Assembly (NCBI GenBank): GCA_944349855.1
Contig: CALVNS010000005.1
Span: 1-64,000, forward strand
Direction of reading: 5' to 3'
Origin: an uncultured Eubacteriales bacterium
GTDB taxonomy: Bacteria; Bacillota; Clostridia; Christensenellales; Aristaeellaceae
DNA length: 64,000 nt
In this document: positions 17,639 to 26,420 of the stretch, one piece after another
Position numbering within the stretch: position 1 is the first letter of the stretch
How the letters are laid out: every line of letters begins with the position of its first letter
Notes under the pieces: model-generated
Databases searched by the model: none
What the model was told of the DNA's origin: nothing
The model's input: the letters and a program-made list of their open reading frames with translations, nothing else
Position numbers and translations under genes: made by a program

Positions 17639-18545
17639 TCTGTCGCTGGACCTGTGCGGCGTGCACCTGAAAAACCCGGTCATCGCGGCCTCCGGCACGT
17701 TCGGATTCGGCCGTGAGTACGACCAGCTGTATGACATCTCGCTGCTGGGCGGCATTTCGGTCAAGGGCTTGACGCTGAAAAAGCGCCTGGGCAATCCGCC
17801 GCACCGCGTGGCGGAGACGCCCTCCGGCATGCTCAACAGCGTGGGCCTGCAAAATCCTGGCGTGGACGCGTTCATCGAGGAGGACCTGCCTTGGCTTTTG
17901 CAAAAGGACGTGGCCGTCATCGCCAACATGGCGGGCAGCACCGAGGAGGACTACTGCCGCATGGCCGAGAAGCTCTCGGCCTCCGGCGTGCACATGCTGG
18001 AGATGAACATCTCCTGCCCGAACGTGAAGGAGGGCGGCGTGGCGTTCGGCGTGCGTCCCGAGAGCGTCTATGCCATCACCAAAGCGGTACGCGCGTGCGC
18101 CAAGAAGCCGCTGATGGTCAAGCTCTCGCCCAACGTCGCCGACATCCGTGAAAACGCGCTCGCGGCCCAGGAGGGCGGCGCGGACTGCATCTCGCTGATC
18201 AACACGCTCACCGGCATCGCCGTCGATCCGCGCACGCGGCGTATGGTGCTTTACAACAACGTGGGCGGCCTGTCCGGCCCCGCGGTGCGGCCTGTGGCGC
18301 TGCGCATGGTGTGGCAGGCGGCGCAGGCGGTGCGCATTCCGGTCGTGGGCATGGGCGGCATCGTGACGGGGGAGGACGCGGCCAGCTTCATGCTGGTCGG
18401 CGCGCAGGCCGTCATGGTCGGCACGGCCAACTTCATGGACGCCTACGCCTGCCCGCGGATTGTGCGCGAGCTCGAGGCCTATTGCGCGCAGCAGCAGGTC
18501 GCCCGGGCGCAGGAGCTGGTCGGCACGGTCCGCGTGAACGGCTGA
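17631..18545 (+). CDS. pyrD: dihydroorotate dehydrogenase 1B catalytic subunit
   Basis: 304 residues. Type 1B features: NPVIAASGTFGFGREY at the N-terminus, ISVKGLTLKKRLGNPP, and LEMNISCPNVKEGG with the catalytic Cys in place of Ser. FMN-binding Lys and Gly motifs follow (VKLSPNV, GMGGIVTGEDA). Works with PyrK to oxidise dihydroorotate to orotate using NAD+. ATG 17631 overlaps pyrK. Confidence 0.95.
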   Translation: MIDLSLDLCGVHLKNPVIAASGTFGFGREYDQLYDISLLGGISVKGLTLKKRLGNPPHRVAETPSGMLNSVGLQNPGVDAFIEEDLPWLLQKDVAVIANMAGSTEEDYCRMAEKLSASGVHMLEMNISCPNVKEGGVAFGVRPESVYAITKAVRACAKKPLMVKLSPNVADIRENALAAQEGGADCISLINTLTGIAVDPRTRRMVLYNNVGGLSGPAVRPVALRMVWQAAQAVRIPVVGMGGIVTGEDAASFMLVGAQAVMVGTANFMDAYACPRIVRELEAYCAQQQVARAQELVGTVRVNG

Positions 18546-18571
18546 GAAGCGAGGCGAGAGGAGGAGGACGC

Positions 18572-19384
18572 ATGCGGCTGGGACTCACGACGGCGGCCTT
18601 TTACGGCCGGCTGGAGACGGAAGAGGCAGCCGCGCGTCTGCGCGCATTGGATGTGGACTGCGCGGAGGTCTTTTTACAGACGCCGAGCGAATACAGCGCC
18701 TCCTTCGGCGAAACGGTGAAAGCGGCGCTGGCTGGAATCCCCGCCACGAGCGTCCATCCGCTCGGCACGGCGTTTGAGACCAGCCTGTTCAGTCCCTCGC
18801 GCAGGCAGCGCGCGGATGCGGAGCGCCTGTTGGAGGGCGTGCTGTGCGCTGCAGAGGCGTTCGGGGCGCGCCGCTACGTCTATCACGGGCGCAGCAGCGC
18901 CAGGGGAAGGCGCATGGAGGCGACCTTTGAACAGGATGCGCCGCGCATTGAGGAGCTGTGCGCGGCGGCCTCCGCGCACGGCGTGCGCCTGTGCTGGGAA
19001 AACGTCAGCTGGTGCCAGCTGACGTCGCCAGAGCGCGTGCGGGCCGTGCGCCGCGCGTGTCCGCATGTCGGATTCGTGCTCGACGTCAAACAGGCGATGC
19101 AAAGCGGGTTTGACGCGGTCGAGTTTGCGCGCGAGATGGGCGACAGGCTGTGCAATGTCCACGTCTGCGACTTTGACGCCTCCGGCAGGCTGTGCCTGCC
19201 CGGGCGCGGCATATATGACTTTGCGGCGCTCGCAATGGCGCTGCGTGCGGCGGGCTATGATGGGCCGGTCATTCTCGAACCATACGCCAACCTCTTTCGG
19301 GAGGAGGCGGAACTCGCCGATTCGCTCGCTTATCTGAGAAAGACGATGGAGATCGCTTCACAAAAAACCGCGAATCGTGTATAA
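18572..19384 (+). CDS. sugar phosphate isomerase/epimerase family protein (AP-endonuclease-2 TIM barrel)
   Basis: 270 residues. It begins MRLGLTTAAFYGRL and has TIM-barrel segments VCWENVSW-like (RLCWENVSW), GFVLDVKQAM, and CNVHVCDFD followed by LPGRGIYDFAAL, the pattern of xylose-isomerase-like TIM barrel proteins with metal-binding Glu/Asp/His. The substrate is unknown. It follows pyrD by 26 nt with GAGGAGGAGG and may be the last gene of the pyr transcript. The pgi promoter lies inside its 3' end. Confidence 0.75.
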   Translation: MRLGLTTAAFYGRLETEEAAARLRALDVDCAEVFLQTPSEYSASFGETVKAALAGIPATSVHPLGTAFETSLFSPSRRQRADAERLLEGVLCAAEAFGARRYVYHGRSSARGRRMEATFEQDAPRIEELCAAASAHGVRLCWENVSWCQLTSPERVRAVRRACPHVGFVLDVKQAMQSGFDAVEFAREMGDRLCNVHVCDFDASGRLCLPGRGIYDFAALAMALRAAGYDGPVILEPYANLFREEAELADSLAYLRKTMEIASQKTANRV

Positions 19385-19385
19385 T
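19357..19385 (+). promoter_or_regulatory. pgi promoter
   Basis: TTCACA (19357-19362), 17-bp spacer, perfect TATAAT (19380-19385), overlapping the last codons and stop of the upstream gene. Confidence 0.75.
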
Positions 19386-19425
19386 AGTGGATGGCATTAA
19401 ATGCAGCAGGAAAGGGATGTGCATC

Positions 19426-20841
19426 ATGGATAAGAAGCAGATTCGTCTGGACGTCAACCACATGATGGCGGACACGCTCGGCATGCAGTACGGCATCGCC
19501 GCTTCCACCGTCGAAGAGTACGCGCCGTTTGCGGCTGCCGCGCAGCGTCAGGTGCAGGCGCGCCGTGGAACCGGTTGGCTTGGATGGATGGATCTTCCGT
19601 ACAACCAGGAAGAGATCGTCTGCGAGATCGAGCGCGTGGCCGCGCGCGTGCGCAAGGACTACGATGCGTTTGTCGTGCTGGGCATCGGCGGCTCCGCGCT
19701 GGGTCCGATCGCCGTGCAGCAGGCGCTCAACCACCTGCATTACAACGAACTGCCCGCTGAGAAGCGCGGCGGTCCGCGCCTCTACGTCGAGGACAACATC
19801 GATCCCGAGCGCATGGCCGCGCTGCTGGACGTCGTGGATGTGCACAAGACGTGCTTCTGTGTGATCACCAAGTCGGGCGCGACGGCCGAGACGATGTCGC
19901 AGTATCTGATCGTCTCCGAGCTGCTCAAGCGCGAGGTCGGCGAGGGCTGGCAGCGCCAGATCATTGCCGTGACGGACCATGCGAAGGGCAATCTGATCAA
20001 GATCGCCAAGGAAGAGGGCTTTGACACCTTCTATATTCCCGACGGCGTCGGCGGCCGCTTCTCCGAGATGTGCCCGGTCGGCCTGGTGCCTGCGGCGGTG
20101 TGCGGCATCGACATCCGCGCGATGCTCGCGGGCGCGGCGGCGATGGACGAGCGCTGCAAGACGGACGATGTGTGGAAGAACCCGGCGCTCCTGGAGGCGG
20201 TGCTCCAGTACATCGCCATGGTCGACATGGACCTGAACGTGCAGGTCGTCATGCCGTATGCCGACTCGCTCAAGTATATCGCCGACTGGTTCTGCCAGCT
20301 GTGGGCCGAGAGCCTGGGCAAGAACGTCACCCGCAAGGGCATGGCGGTCAACTACGGCCAGACGCCCACCAAGTCCCTGGGCGTGACGGATCAGCACTCG
20401 CAGCTGCAGCTGTACACCGAGGGCCCGTATGACAAGGTCGTCACGTTCCTCAAGGTCGAGGCGTTCCGCAGCGAGACGCCCATCCCGCATGGATGCGAGG
20501 CGTTCCCGGATGTGGCGTTCCTGGGCGGCAAGTCCCACAACCAGCTCATCGAGGCGGAGCGCCAGGGTACGGAGTATGCGCTGTACAAGGCCGGCCGCAT
20601 GAACCAGACGATCGTGCTGCCCGAGGTCAACGCCTACACGATCGGCCAGCTGCTCTACTTCTTCGAGATGTGCACGGCCTACACGGGCGAGCTGCTGGAC
20701 ATTGATGCGTTCAACCAGCCGGGCGTGGAGACGAGCAAGATCGCTTCCTATGCCGTGTTGGGCAATCCCGCCGAGAAGTATGTGAAGGCGCGCGAGGAGA
20801 TGACGGGTCGTCCCGCCGCGAAGCCGGAGTATACGCTGTAA
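19426..20841 (+). CDS. pgi: glucose-6-phosphate isomerase
   Basis: 471 residues. Phosphohexose isomerase motifs: VVLGIGGSALGP near residue 80, VITKSGATAETMSQ, and the C-terminal QPGVETSK signature. It interconverts glucose-6-P and fructose-6-P in glycolysis. ATG 19426 is chosen from several nearby ATGs because AGGAAAGGG lies about 10 nt upstream. Monocistronic, with its own promoter and a closing hairpin. Confidence 0.95.
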   Translation: MDKKQIRLDVNHMMADTLGMQYGIAASTVEEYAPFAAAAQRQVQARRGTGWLGWMDLPYNQEEIVCEIERVAARVRKDYDAFVVLGIGGSALGPIAVQQALNHLHYNELPAEKRGGPRLYVEDNIDPERMAALLDVVDVHKTCFCVITKSGATAETMSQYLIVSELLKREVGEGWQRQIIAVTDHAKGNLIKIAKEEGFDTFYIPDGVGGRFSEMCPVGLVPAAVCGIDIRAMLAGAAAMDERCKTDDVWKNPALLEAVLQYIAMVDMDLNVQVVMPYADSLKYIADWFCQLWAESLGKNVTRKGMAVNYGQTPTKSLGVTDQHSQLQLYTEGPYDKVVTFLKVEAFRSETPIPHGCEAFPDVAFLGGKSHNQLIEAERQGTEYALYKAGRMNQTIVLPEVNAYTIGQLLYFFEMCTAYTGELLDIDAFNQPGVETSKIASYAVLGNPAEKYVKAREEMTGRPAAKPEYTL

Positions 20842-20861
20842 ATCGTCCGTACACAGAAAAC

Positions 20862-20891
20862 AAGGGCACGCGCCAGACGGTGCGTGCCCTT
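20862..20891. terminator. shared terminator between pgi and thiT
   Basis: AAGGGCACGC pairs with GCGTGCCCTT. On the minus strand it is followed by TTGTTTTC (thiT end); on the plus strand by TTAAAA (pgi end). Confidence 0.8.
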
Positions 20892-20904
20892 AAAAGCCCA
20901 TTTG

Positions 20905-21561
20905 TCACTGCGCGGCATGCGCGGCGGGCGCGGGACGCATGCGATCCAGCGCCCTGCGCACGGCGGGAATGGCGATGACCACCAGGTCGATGGCCAGATC
21001 CACGAACACAAAGGAATTGTAGGAGAGGGAGTAGACCAGCGGGGACAGGCCAGTACCATCGGCATATGATGCGAAGAACACGACGCCGCTGATCGTATGG
21101 CACACGAAGCGCACGACGCCCACCAGCACGATGCCGACGACGAAGCCGTACTTCGAGGGCAGCTTACGCGCCAGCCCCGCCAGGCCGATCGCGCCGAAGG
21201 CGATCGGGTAGTCGAGCATCGCCTGCGTGAAGCCGACGATCCACGGATCCTGAATCATCTGCAAAAGACCATAGGCAAAGCCGACCACGAGGCCCGGCGC
21301 CAGCCCATAGGCGTATGCGAACGCAATGACGGGCAGCAGCGACGCACAGGTGACGGAGCCGCCCTGCGGCAGCTCGAACAGCTTGATGTAGGACAGGATG
21401 AAGGAGAGGGCCAGGCACAGGGCGGCGTTCGTGAGCATCTGTGTCGTCCACTTTGGGTTCTTGCGCATGACGACGATCATCGCCGCGGCAAACACGACGA
21501 GCACGATGACTGTCGCCCAGGCGGTCCAGGATTGGGCAAAGTCGGCAAACTTTTCGAACAT
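20905..21561 (-). CDS. thiT: energy-coupled thiamine transporter S-component
   Basis: 218 residues, about six membrane segments. GGSVTCASLLPVIAFAYAYG and GFAYGLLQMIQDP are typical ThiT sequence. As the substrate-binding S-component it works with a shared ECF module (EcfA1, EcfA2, EcfT), not encoded here. ATG 21561 has GGAGGAAACC upstream. A TPP riboswitch (21676-21751) and terminator precede it, which independently supports thiamine as the substrate. Confidence 0.93.
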   Translation of the reverse strand: MFEKFADFAQSWTAWATVIVLVVFAAAMIVVMRKNPKWTTQMLTNAALCLALSFILSYIKLFELPQGGSVTCASLLPVIAFAYAYGLAPGLVVGFAYGLLQMIQDPWIVGFTQAMLDYPIAFGAIGLAGLARKLPSKYGFVVGIVLVGVVRFVCHTISGVVFFASYADGTGLSPLVYSLSYNSFVFVDLAIDLVVIAIPAVRRALDRMRPAPAAHAAQ

Positions 21562-21618
21562 GGCGGTTTCCTCCCAAACAAATGATCTGGATTGAATCAC
21601 CGCTCGAAGGAACAAAGA

Positions 21619-21648
21619 CGGCCGCGCCTCCTAACGGAGGCGCGGCCG
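21619..21648 (-). terminator. riboswitch-controlled terminator of thiT
   Basis: A perfect 13-bp stem CGGCCGCGCCTCC/GGAGGCGCGGCCG with a 4-nt loop, followed on the minus strand by TCTTTGTT. It lies between the TPP aptamer and the thiT ribosome site. Confidence 0.85.
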
Positions 21649-21675
21649 GAGCAGACGATCAGTCTTCTTTGGTAT

Positions 21676-21751
21676 CGCTTCCCTACGGTAGGATTATCTA
21701 CACAGGTTCAAAGGGACTGGCTTTCGCCATCTCAGCATAACGCGCCCCCAG
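21676..21751 (-). ncRNA. TPP riboswitch (THI element)
   Basis: On the minus strand the conserved pieces appear in order: GGGGGCGCG, GCTGAGA, CCCTTTGAACCTG, TAGATAATCCTACCGTAGGGA. These are the TPP-aptamer signatures. High TPP should favour the downstream terminator and shut thiT off. Confidence 0.95.
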
Positions 21752-21771
21752 CGGCTATTCAATTCGCAGCC

Positions 21772-21800
21772 ATTATACACAGATATTCCGGGATTGTCAA
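21772..21800 (-). promoter_or_regulatory. thiT promoter
   Basis: Minus strand: perfect TTGACA (21800-21795), 17-bp spacer, perfect TATAAT (21777-21772), just upstream of the TPP aptamer. The -35 box lies next to the ribosome-binding site of the divergent yfbR-like gene. Confidence 0.9.
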
Positions 21801-21813
21801 GGAGAAAGAAGAG

Positions 21814-22389
21814 ATGAATCACTTTTTTGCCTACCTTTCGCGCCTGAATCACATCTACCGCTGGAGCCTGATGCGCAATACATTCAGCGAGAACGTCGCA
21901 GAGCATACCGCACAGGTCGCATTCATCGCCCATGGCATCGCTACCATCGGCAATACGCGCTACGGGCGCGGATATGACGTAGGGCTCATCACGCAGTTGG
22001 CGCTCTTTCATGACGTGGGCGAGGTGCTCACGGGCGATCTGGCCACGCCCATTAAATACCAGAATGCAGAAATCAAGGCCGCCTATAAGCAGGTCGAAAA
22101 GGGCGCAGCCGAGCGACTGCTTGCCATGCTGCCGGACGACCTGCGCGGCGCATATGAGCCGCTGCTCACGCCGGATGAGGGGCAGCCGATCTGGCATGTC
22201 ATGAAGGCTGCAGACCGCATCGCAGCCTACGTCAAGTGCCTGGAGGAGCTCAAGGCGGGCAACCGCGAGTTTGAAAAGGCTGCGCAGAGCATCAAGGAAA
22301 GCATTCAAAAGATCGACCTGGACGAGGTGGGGGATTTCATGATCGAATTCGTCCCAAGTTTTGCGCTTTCGCTGGACGAACTGAACTGA
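21814..22389 (+). CDS. yfbR: HD-domain 5'-deoxynucleotidase (YfbR family)
   Basis: 191 residues. HD motif residues: His in SENVAEHTAQVAFIA and HD in LALFHDVGEVLTGDLATPIKY, which is the YfbR signature with a metal-binding Asp further on (KAADRIAAYVKCLEEL). It dephosphorylates deoxynucleoside 5'-monophosphates in nucleotide salvage. ATG 21814 has AAGGAG 9 nt upstream. Confidence 0.9.
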   Translation: MNHFFAYLSRLNHIYRWSLMRNTFSENVAEHTAQVAFIAHGIATIGNTRYGRGYDVGLITQLALFHDVGEVLTGDLATPIKYQNAEIKAAYKQVEKGAAERLLAMLPDDLRGAYEPLLTPDEGQPIWHVMKAADRIAAYVKCLEELKAGNREFEKAAQSIKESIQKIDLDEVGDFMIEFVPSFALSLDELN

Positions 22390-22400
22390 ATTCACTCCGT

Positions 22401-23357
22401 TCAGCCCATGAGCAGCGCCAGGACGGCCTTTTGCGCGTGCAGCCGGTTCTCCGCTTCATCAAACACGACCGACTGCGGCCCATCGATGACGCCTGCGGCC
22501 ACCTCCTCGCCTCGATGGGCCGGCAGGCAGTGCAGGAAAATGGCGTCCGCCTTTGCGTGCGCCAATAGCGCCTCGTCTACCTGATAGCCAGCAAACGCCG
22601 TGCGGCGCGCCTGTGCTTCGGCTTCCTGGCCCATGCTGGCCCAGACGTCCGTGCATACGACATCTGCGCCGCCGACTGCCTCGGCGGGATCTTCCGTCAC
22701 GCAGACGAGGCTGCCATGGGCCCGCGCATTTTCCTGCGCCCAGCCGACATAGCGCGCCTTGGGCGCATAGCCGGCGGGTGAGGCGACGGACACATCGATA
22801 CCGAGCTTTGAGCAGCCGATCAGCATCGAATGGGCCATGTTGTTGCCATCTCCGATGAACGCAACCTTGAGTCCCTTGAGCGTTCCCTTGTGCTCGTAGA
22901 TCGTCAGCAGGTCGGCCAGGATCTGGCATGGGTGGAATTCGTCCGTCAGCCCGTTGATGACCGGGATGGAGCCGTGCAGTGCGAGCTGCTCAAGGTCTGC
23001 TTGGGCGAATGTGCGGATCATGATGCCGTCGACCATTCGCGAGAGTACGCGGGCCGTATCTGAGATCGGCTCACCCCGCCCCAGTTGGATGTCGGCCGTC
23101 GAGAGAAACAGTGCGTCGGCCCCCAACTGACGCGCACCCACCTCAAATGAGACGCGTGTGCGCGTGGATGATTTGGCAAAGATCATCGCCAACGTCTTGC
23201 CGGCAAGAGGCTTGGGACGCCGTCCGGCCTTCAGGCCGGCTTTAAGTTGCAAGGCAAGGGAGAGAGACTGAAGAATTTCGTCCTCGCTCCAGTCTTGAAG
23301 TGTCAGCAGATGGCGCTGGGCGAAAGGCGCCCGGGCGGCGTAGCGCATCAAATCCAT
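22401..23357 (-). CDS. argF: ornithine carbamoyltransferase
   Basis: 318 residues. Carbamoyl-phosphate motif SSTRTRVSFE, HPCQILADLLT, ornithine-binding DVWASMGQE, and HCLPAHRGEEV, all diagnostic of OTCase rather than ATCase. It makes citrulline from ornithine and carbamoyl phosphate. ATG 23357 is placed after GAGGAGGGC. It stands alone, with no arginine genes adjacent, so it could serve either biosynthesis or the catabolic deiminase route. Confidence 0.93.
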   Translation of the reverse strand: MDLMRYAARAPFAQRHLLTLQDWSEDEILQSLSLALQLKAGLKAGRRPKPLAGKTLAMIFAKSSTRTRVSFEVGARQLGADALFLSTADIQLGRGEPISDTARVLSRMVDGIMIRTFAQADLEQLALHGSIPVINGLTDEFHPCQILADLLTIYEHKGTLKGLKVAFIGDGNNMAHSMLIGCSKLGIDVSVASPAGYAPKARYVGWAQENARAHGSLVCVTEDPAEAVGGADVVCTDVWASMGQEAEAQARRTAFAGYQVDEALLAHAKADAIFLHCLPAHRGEEVAAGVIDGPQSVVFDEAENRLHAQKAVLALLMG

Positions 23358-23489
23358 GGAAAAGCCCTCCTCGCAGGATTGTTTCGATTCTGAATGACTA
23401 ATTATACGATAGTTCGGATAAAAATTCAACCCGAAAGTGAAAAAATATTCATTTCGACATTGTGCGCGAAACAAGTGCGCGCAGCGCGC

Positions 23490-23518
23490 TTGAAATCTGC
23501 GCCGGTATGCGGTAAAAT
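23490..23518 (+). promoter_or_regulatory. aroK promoter
   Basis: TTGAAA (23490-23495), 17-bp spacer, TAAAAT (23513-23518). Confidence 0.75.
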
Positions 23519-23579
23519 AAAGCATTATTTCAAGGCGCCGCGTTACGATTGCGGCAAGCCCAGAAAGGAAGGGACCGCC

Positions 23580-24080
23580 ATGCACAGCATTGTCCTCATC
23601 GGCATGCCTGGGTGCGGAAAAAGCACGGTCGGCCGCCGGCTTTCGGAGTTGCTGGACATCCCATTTCTGGATACGGACGACGTCATTCAAGCGCGCAGCG
23701 GTCAAAAGCTACAGACCATGATCGATGCGGAGGGGATCGACCGGTTTTTGGAATGGGAAGCGGACGCGGTTTGTTCCCTTGCGCCGCAGCGCGCTGTGAT
23801 CGCCACGGGTGGAAGCGTCGTGTATCGCGAACGGGCCATGCGGCATCTGCATGCGCTTGGCACAGTCGTCTACATTCAGGTTTCTTTTGAAGAGATTGAG
23901 CGGCGCATTCACAACCTTTCCTCACGCGGCATCGCTTTGCGCGAGGGGCAAACACTGCGCGCACTTTACGACGAGCGCATTCCGCTCTATGAGGCGCAGG
24001 CGGATGTGACGGTCTGCACGGACGCAATGAGCGCGCAAGTAGCGGCACAGGAGATCATCCGTCGGGCCGGCTTGTTGTGA
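23580..24080 (+). CDS. aroK: shikimate kinase
   Basis: 166 residues. Walker A GMPGCGKSTVGRRL near residue 8, the shikimate-binding FLDTDDVI, and ATGGSVVYRE. It phosphorylates shikimate in chorismate synthesis. Start ATG 23580 follows AGGAAGGGACC. aroE lies 14 kb away in the same window. Own promoter at 23490. Confidence 0.9.
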   Translation: MHSIVLIGMPGCGKSTVGRRLSELLDIPFLDTDDVIQARSGQKLQTMIDAEGIDRFLEWEADAVCSLAPQRAVIATGGSVVYRERAMRHLHALGTVVYIQVSFEEIERRIHNLSSRGIALREGQTLRALYDERIPLYEAQADVTVCTDAMSAQVAAQEIIRRAGLL

Positions 24081-24103
24081 AACGGCGCGTATCATGGTAT
24101 AAT
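24075..24103 (+). promoter_or_regulatory. promoter of the THUMP/methyltransferase-like gene
   Basis: TTGTGA (24075-24080, overlapping the aroK stop), 17-bp spacer, perfect TATAAT (24098-24103). Confidence 0.75.
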
Positions 24104-24192
24104 ACGGGTATGTGGCGTTTGGTAAGAGGCGGCGTCGCTCCTTCCCAATCATGGACAGATGGCCGATCATGCGGCTGAGGAGAAACGGACCA

Positions 24193-25164
24193 ATGAAAAA
24201 GTTGTATTACGCGACGTTCATCCCGGGAATGGAACGCGCGGTCGAAGGATTGCTGCGCCGGGAGGGCGGCGTGACGGTCGAGCGCATGCTCGGCGGCGCG
24301 GTGCTCTACCGCAGTGTGCGGGAGCTGACATTGCCCTATGCGCATCACAATTTTTTGGTATTGACGCAACTGCACGGCATGACCGATGTGGATGCCGCGA
24401 TCAAGAAGCTGCTTGCGACGGGCGACTGGTTGGACCGGATTCCATACGAACAGGTCCGGGACAAGCGTTTTCGCATCGTAACCATGGACCGGGACAAGCT
24501 GGTGCCGGTCAACATGCGCTATCTGAACATGCTGGAAAAGGCCATTATTGAACAGACGGGCATGAAGACGCTGCGGGAGCGGCCGGATCTGGAATTGTGG
24601 ATCGTACGGCGCAGCGAGGGGATGACGCTGCTGCTGTGGAGGCTGTGCAAGCGTTCCGTCAAGCCCGAAAAGCCAGGCGCACTGCGGCGCGACCTGTGTA
24701 CGCTCGTCGCTGCGCTCGCGCGCGTGGGCGGCAAGAGCGCGTTGAACCTCCTCGCATGGGAGGAGACGTTGCTGCGCGCGCTGAAGGACGCGGGTGCGCG
24801 CAGCGTCATCGGCGTATGCGAGCAGGAAGAGACCTGCCGTCAGCTCGCGCGCGTGCAGGGCGTGAGAATGATGACTGGAAACGCTGAAAGCCTTCCATTT
24901 GGAGAGGGCGAGATGGGCGCGGTCGTCATGCACCTGCCCGAAAAGTGGAACGTTGCCCAGCCGGAAGCTCATCTGCGCGCCATGTTGAAGGAGGCGCGGC
25001 GTGTGCTGAGCGATGGCGGGCGCGTGGTGATCGTAGGTATACGCGCACAAGCGGACAATGCGATTTCCCGTGCGCCTGGCTTGGATGTGGCGGATGCGTT
25101 CGACGTCCTGCTCAGCGGACGTAAGTGCTCCGTGTGGATTCTGGAAAAGACGGAGGATGCGTGA
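24193..25164 (+). CDS. THUMP-type RNA methyltransferase-like protein, possibly degenerate
   Basis: 323 residues. The N-terminal part (YYATFIPGMERAVEGLLRREGG...LPYAHHNFLVLTQL) resembles the ferredoxin-like/THUMP region of 23S rRNA and tRNA guanine methyltransferases. The C-terminal part keeps a Rossmann-like strand order (RSVIGVCEQEE, VRMMTGNAESLPF, ARRVLSDGGRVVIVGI). The usual motif I (DPxxGSGT) is replaced by NLLAWEETLLRAL, and the (D/N)PPY motif by HLPEKWN. Catalysis is therefore doubtful. It leads into the division cluster; the next gene starts 38 nt later. Confidence 0.6.
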   Translation: MKKLYYATFIPGMERAVEGLLRREGGVTVERMLGGAVLYRSVRELTLPYAHHNFLVLTQLHGMTDVDAAIKKLLATGDWLDRIPYEQVRDKRFRIVTMDRDKLVPVNMRYLNMLEKAIIEQTGMKTLRERPDLELWIVRRSEGMTLLLWRLCKRSVKPEKPGALRRDLCTLVAALARVGGKSALNLLAWEETLLRALKDAGARSVIGVCEQEETCRQLARVQGVRMMTGNAESLPFGEGEMGAVVMHLPEKWNVAQPEAHLRAMLKEARRVLSDGGRVVIVGIRAQADNAISRAPGLDVADAFDVLLSGRKCSVWILEKTEDA

Positions 25165-25201
25165 TGCCGTTTTCCGATCGTGGATCAAAGGGGGGACGCA
25201 G

Positions 25202-26404
25202 GTGAGACGCAAAAGGCATGTTCGGATCCAGGCCCGCTTTTATGTGTTTCTCGTCCTTCTGGCGCTGATCGCGCTGATGCTCTTGCTGTGGGTGAACCAG
25301 CGGAATCGTCTGGGCACCACTGCCATCGTAACGCAGGCGAGCCTGGGCAGCCAGTATCAGGGGCAGATCGTCATCGTGCGCGACGAGACGCTCTACGATG
25401 CCGAAGGCGTGACGCGCGTGGATTACGTGGCTGAGGAAGGAAGCCACCTATACAAGGGCGGCGTCATCTGCCGCGTATACTCCTCTGGATACAATCAGAC
25501 CGAGATCAACAAGCTGGAAAACTATCGCAGCGCCATCCAGCAGTACCACAAAGAACAGGTCATGCAAAACTACGTCGACGCGCAGTTGGACCGGCTCAAT
25601 TCCCAGATCGATGCGCTCGCCCTGGAGATTCGAACCCTGGTGCAGGGGCAGGGCGTGGGCAGCCTGAACAACCTGGAAACGCAAATGACCTCTGCGCTCA
25701 ACTCCCGACAAAATTACCTGCGTCAGAAATATCCGCAGGATCTGACGCTGTCCAGTCTCTACCAGCAGGAAAGTCAGCAGCTCAAAAAAATTGAGAGCTG
25801 GACGACGACGTACGATGCCCAGGAAGAGTGCATTGTCAGCTTTTACACGGACGGGTATGAGTCGACCGTCAATGCGGAAACCTATGAAGAGCTGACGCTG
25901 TCCCAGGTGCGTTCCGTGCTCTCCGGGCAGCAGCTGGAGACGGACGTCGTCTCACGCGGACGTACGGCTGTGTTCCGTACGGTCCAGCCGGGCATATGGT
26001 ACGCACTGCTCGTCAGCTCTGAGCGCGACTGGAACCCGGTCTTGGATCAATCCTATAAGATGCAGCTGGAAGGCTTTGACGAACCCGTCGATGCAACGGT
26101 GATCTCCTTTACGCGCTCGGGCGGAGACCTGTTGGTGCGCATGGAGATCGACGCGGACGTGGAGCCGGTGCTCAACTTGCGCACGAGCCGTGTGGTCGTC
26201 GGCGAGTTTGTCGACGGCGTGAACGTGCCCGTCTCGGCGCTATATGTGCAGAGCAACATGATCGGCGTCGTCGTGTCGGAACTGGGCGTGGATACGTTTG
26301 TGCCGGTGACCGTCATCTCCCAAAATGAGACGACGGCATTTGTGAGGTCGATCTACGCCGGCTCACCTCTACAGCCCGGCAAGACGGTAAAACTGTTTAA
26401 CTGA
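25202..26404 (+). CDS. HlyD-like membrane-anchored periplasmic adaptor protein
   Basis: 400 residues. One N-terminal membrane anchor (ARFYVFLVLLALIALMLLLW), a barrel-sandwich/lipoyl-like segment (VTRVDYVAEEGSHLYKGGVICRVYSS), a coiled-coil hairpin (about residues 95-190), and a C-terminal beta domain. Proteins of this kind sit next to yggS and sepF in many Clostridia; their partner is unknown. GTG 25202 is chosen for the AAAGGGGGG site. Probably the start of the transcript leading to sepF. Confidence 0.75.
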   Translation: MRRKRHVRIQARFYVFLVLLALIALMLLLWVNQRNRLGTTAIVTQASLGSQYQGQIVIVRDETLYDAEGVTRVDYVAEEGSHLYKGGVICRVYSSGYNQTEINKLENYRSAIQQYHKEQVMQNYVDAQLDRLNSQIDALALEIRTLVQGQGVGSLNNLETQMTSALNSRQNYLRQKYPQDLTLSSLYQQESQQLKKIESWTTTYDAQEECIVSFYTDGYESTVNAETYEELTLSQVRSVLSGQQLETDVVSRGRTAVFRTVQPGIWYALLVSSERDWNPVLDQSYKMQLEGFDEPVDATVISFTRSGGDLLVRMEIDADVEPVLNLRTSRVVVGEFVDGVNVPVSALYVQSNMIGVVVSELGVDTFVPVTVISQNETTAFVRSIYAGSPLQPGKTVKLFN

Positions 26405-26420
26405 CGGAGGAGAAAGGCGT

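Noticed and set aside
19330..20538. 402-codon frame antisense to pgi
   Set aside because: Featureless shadow of a well-identified enzyme.
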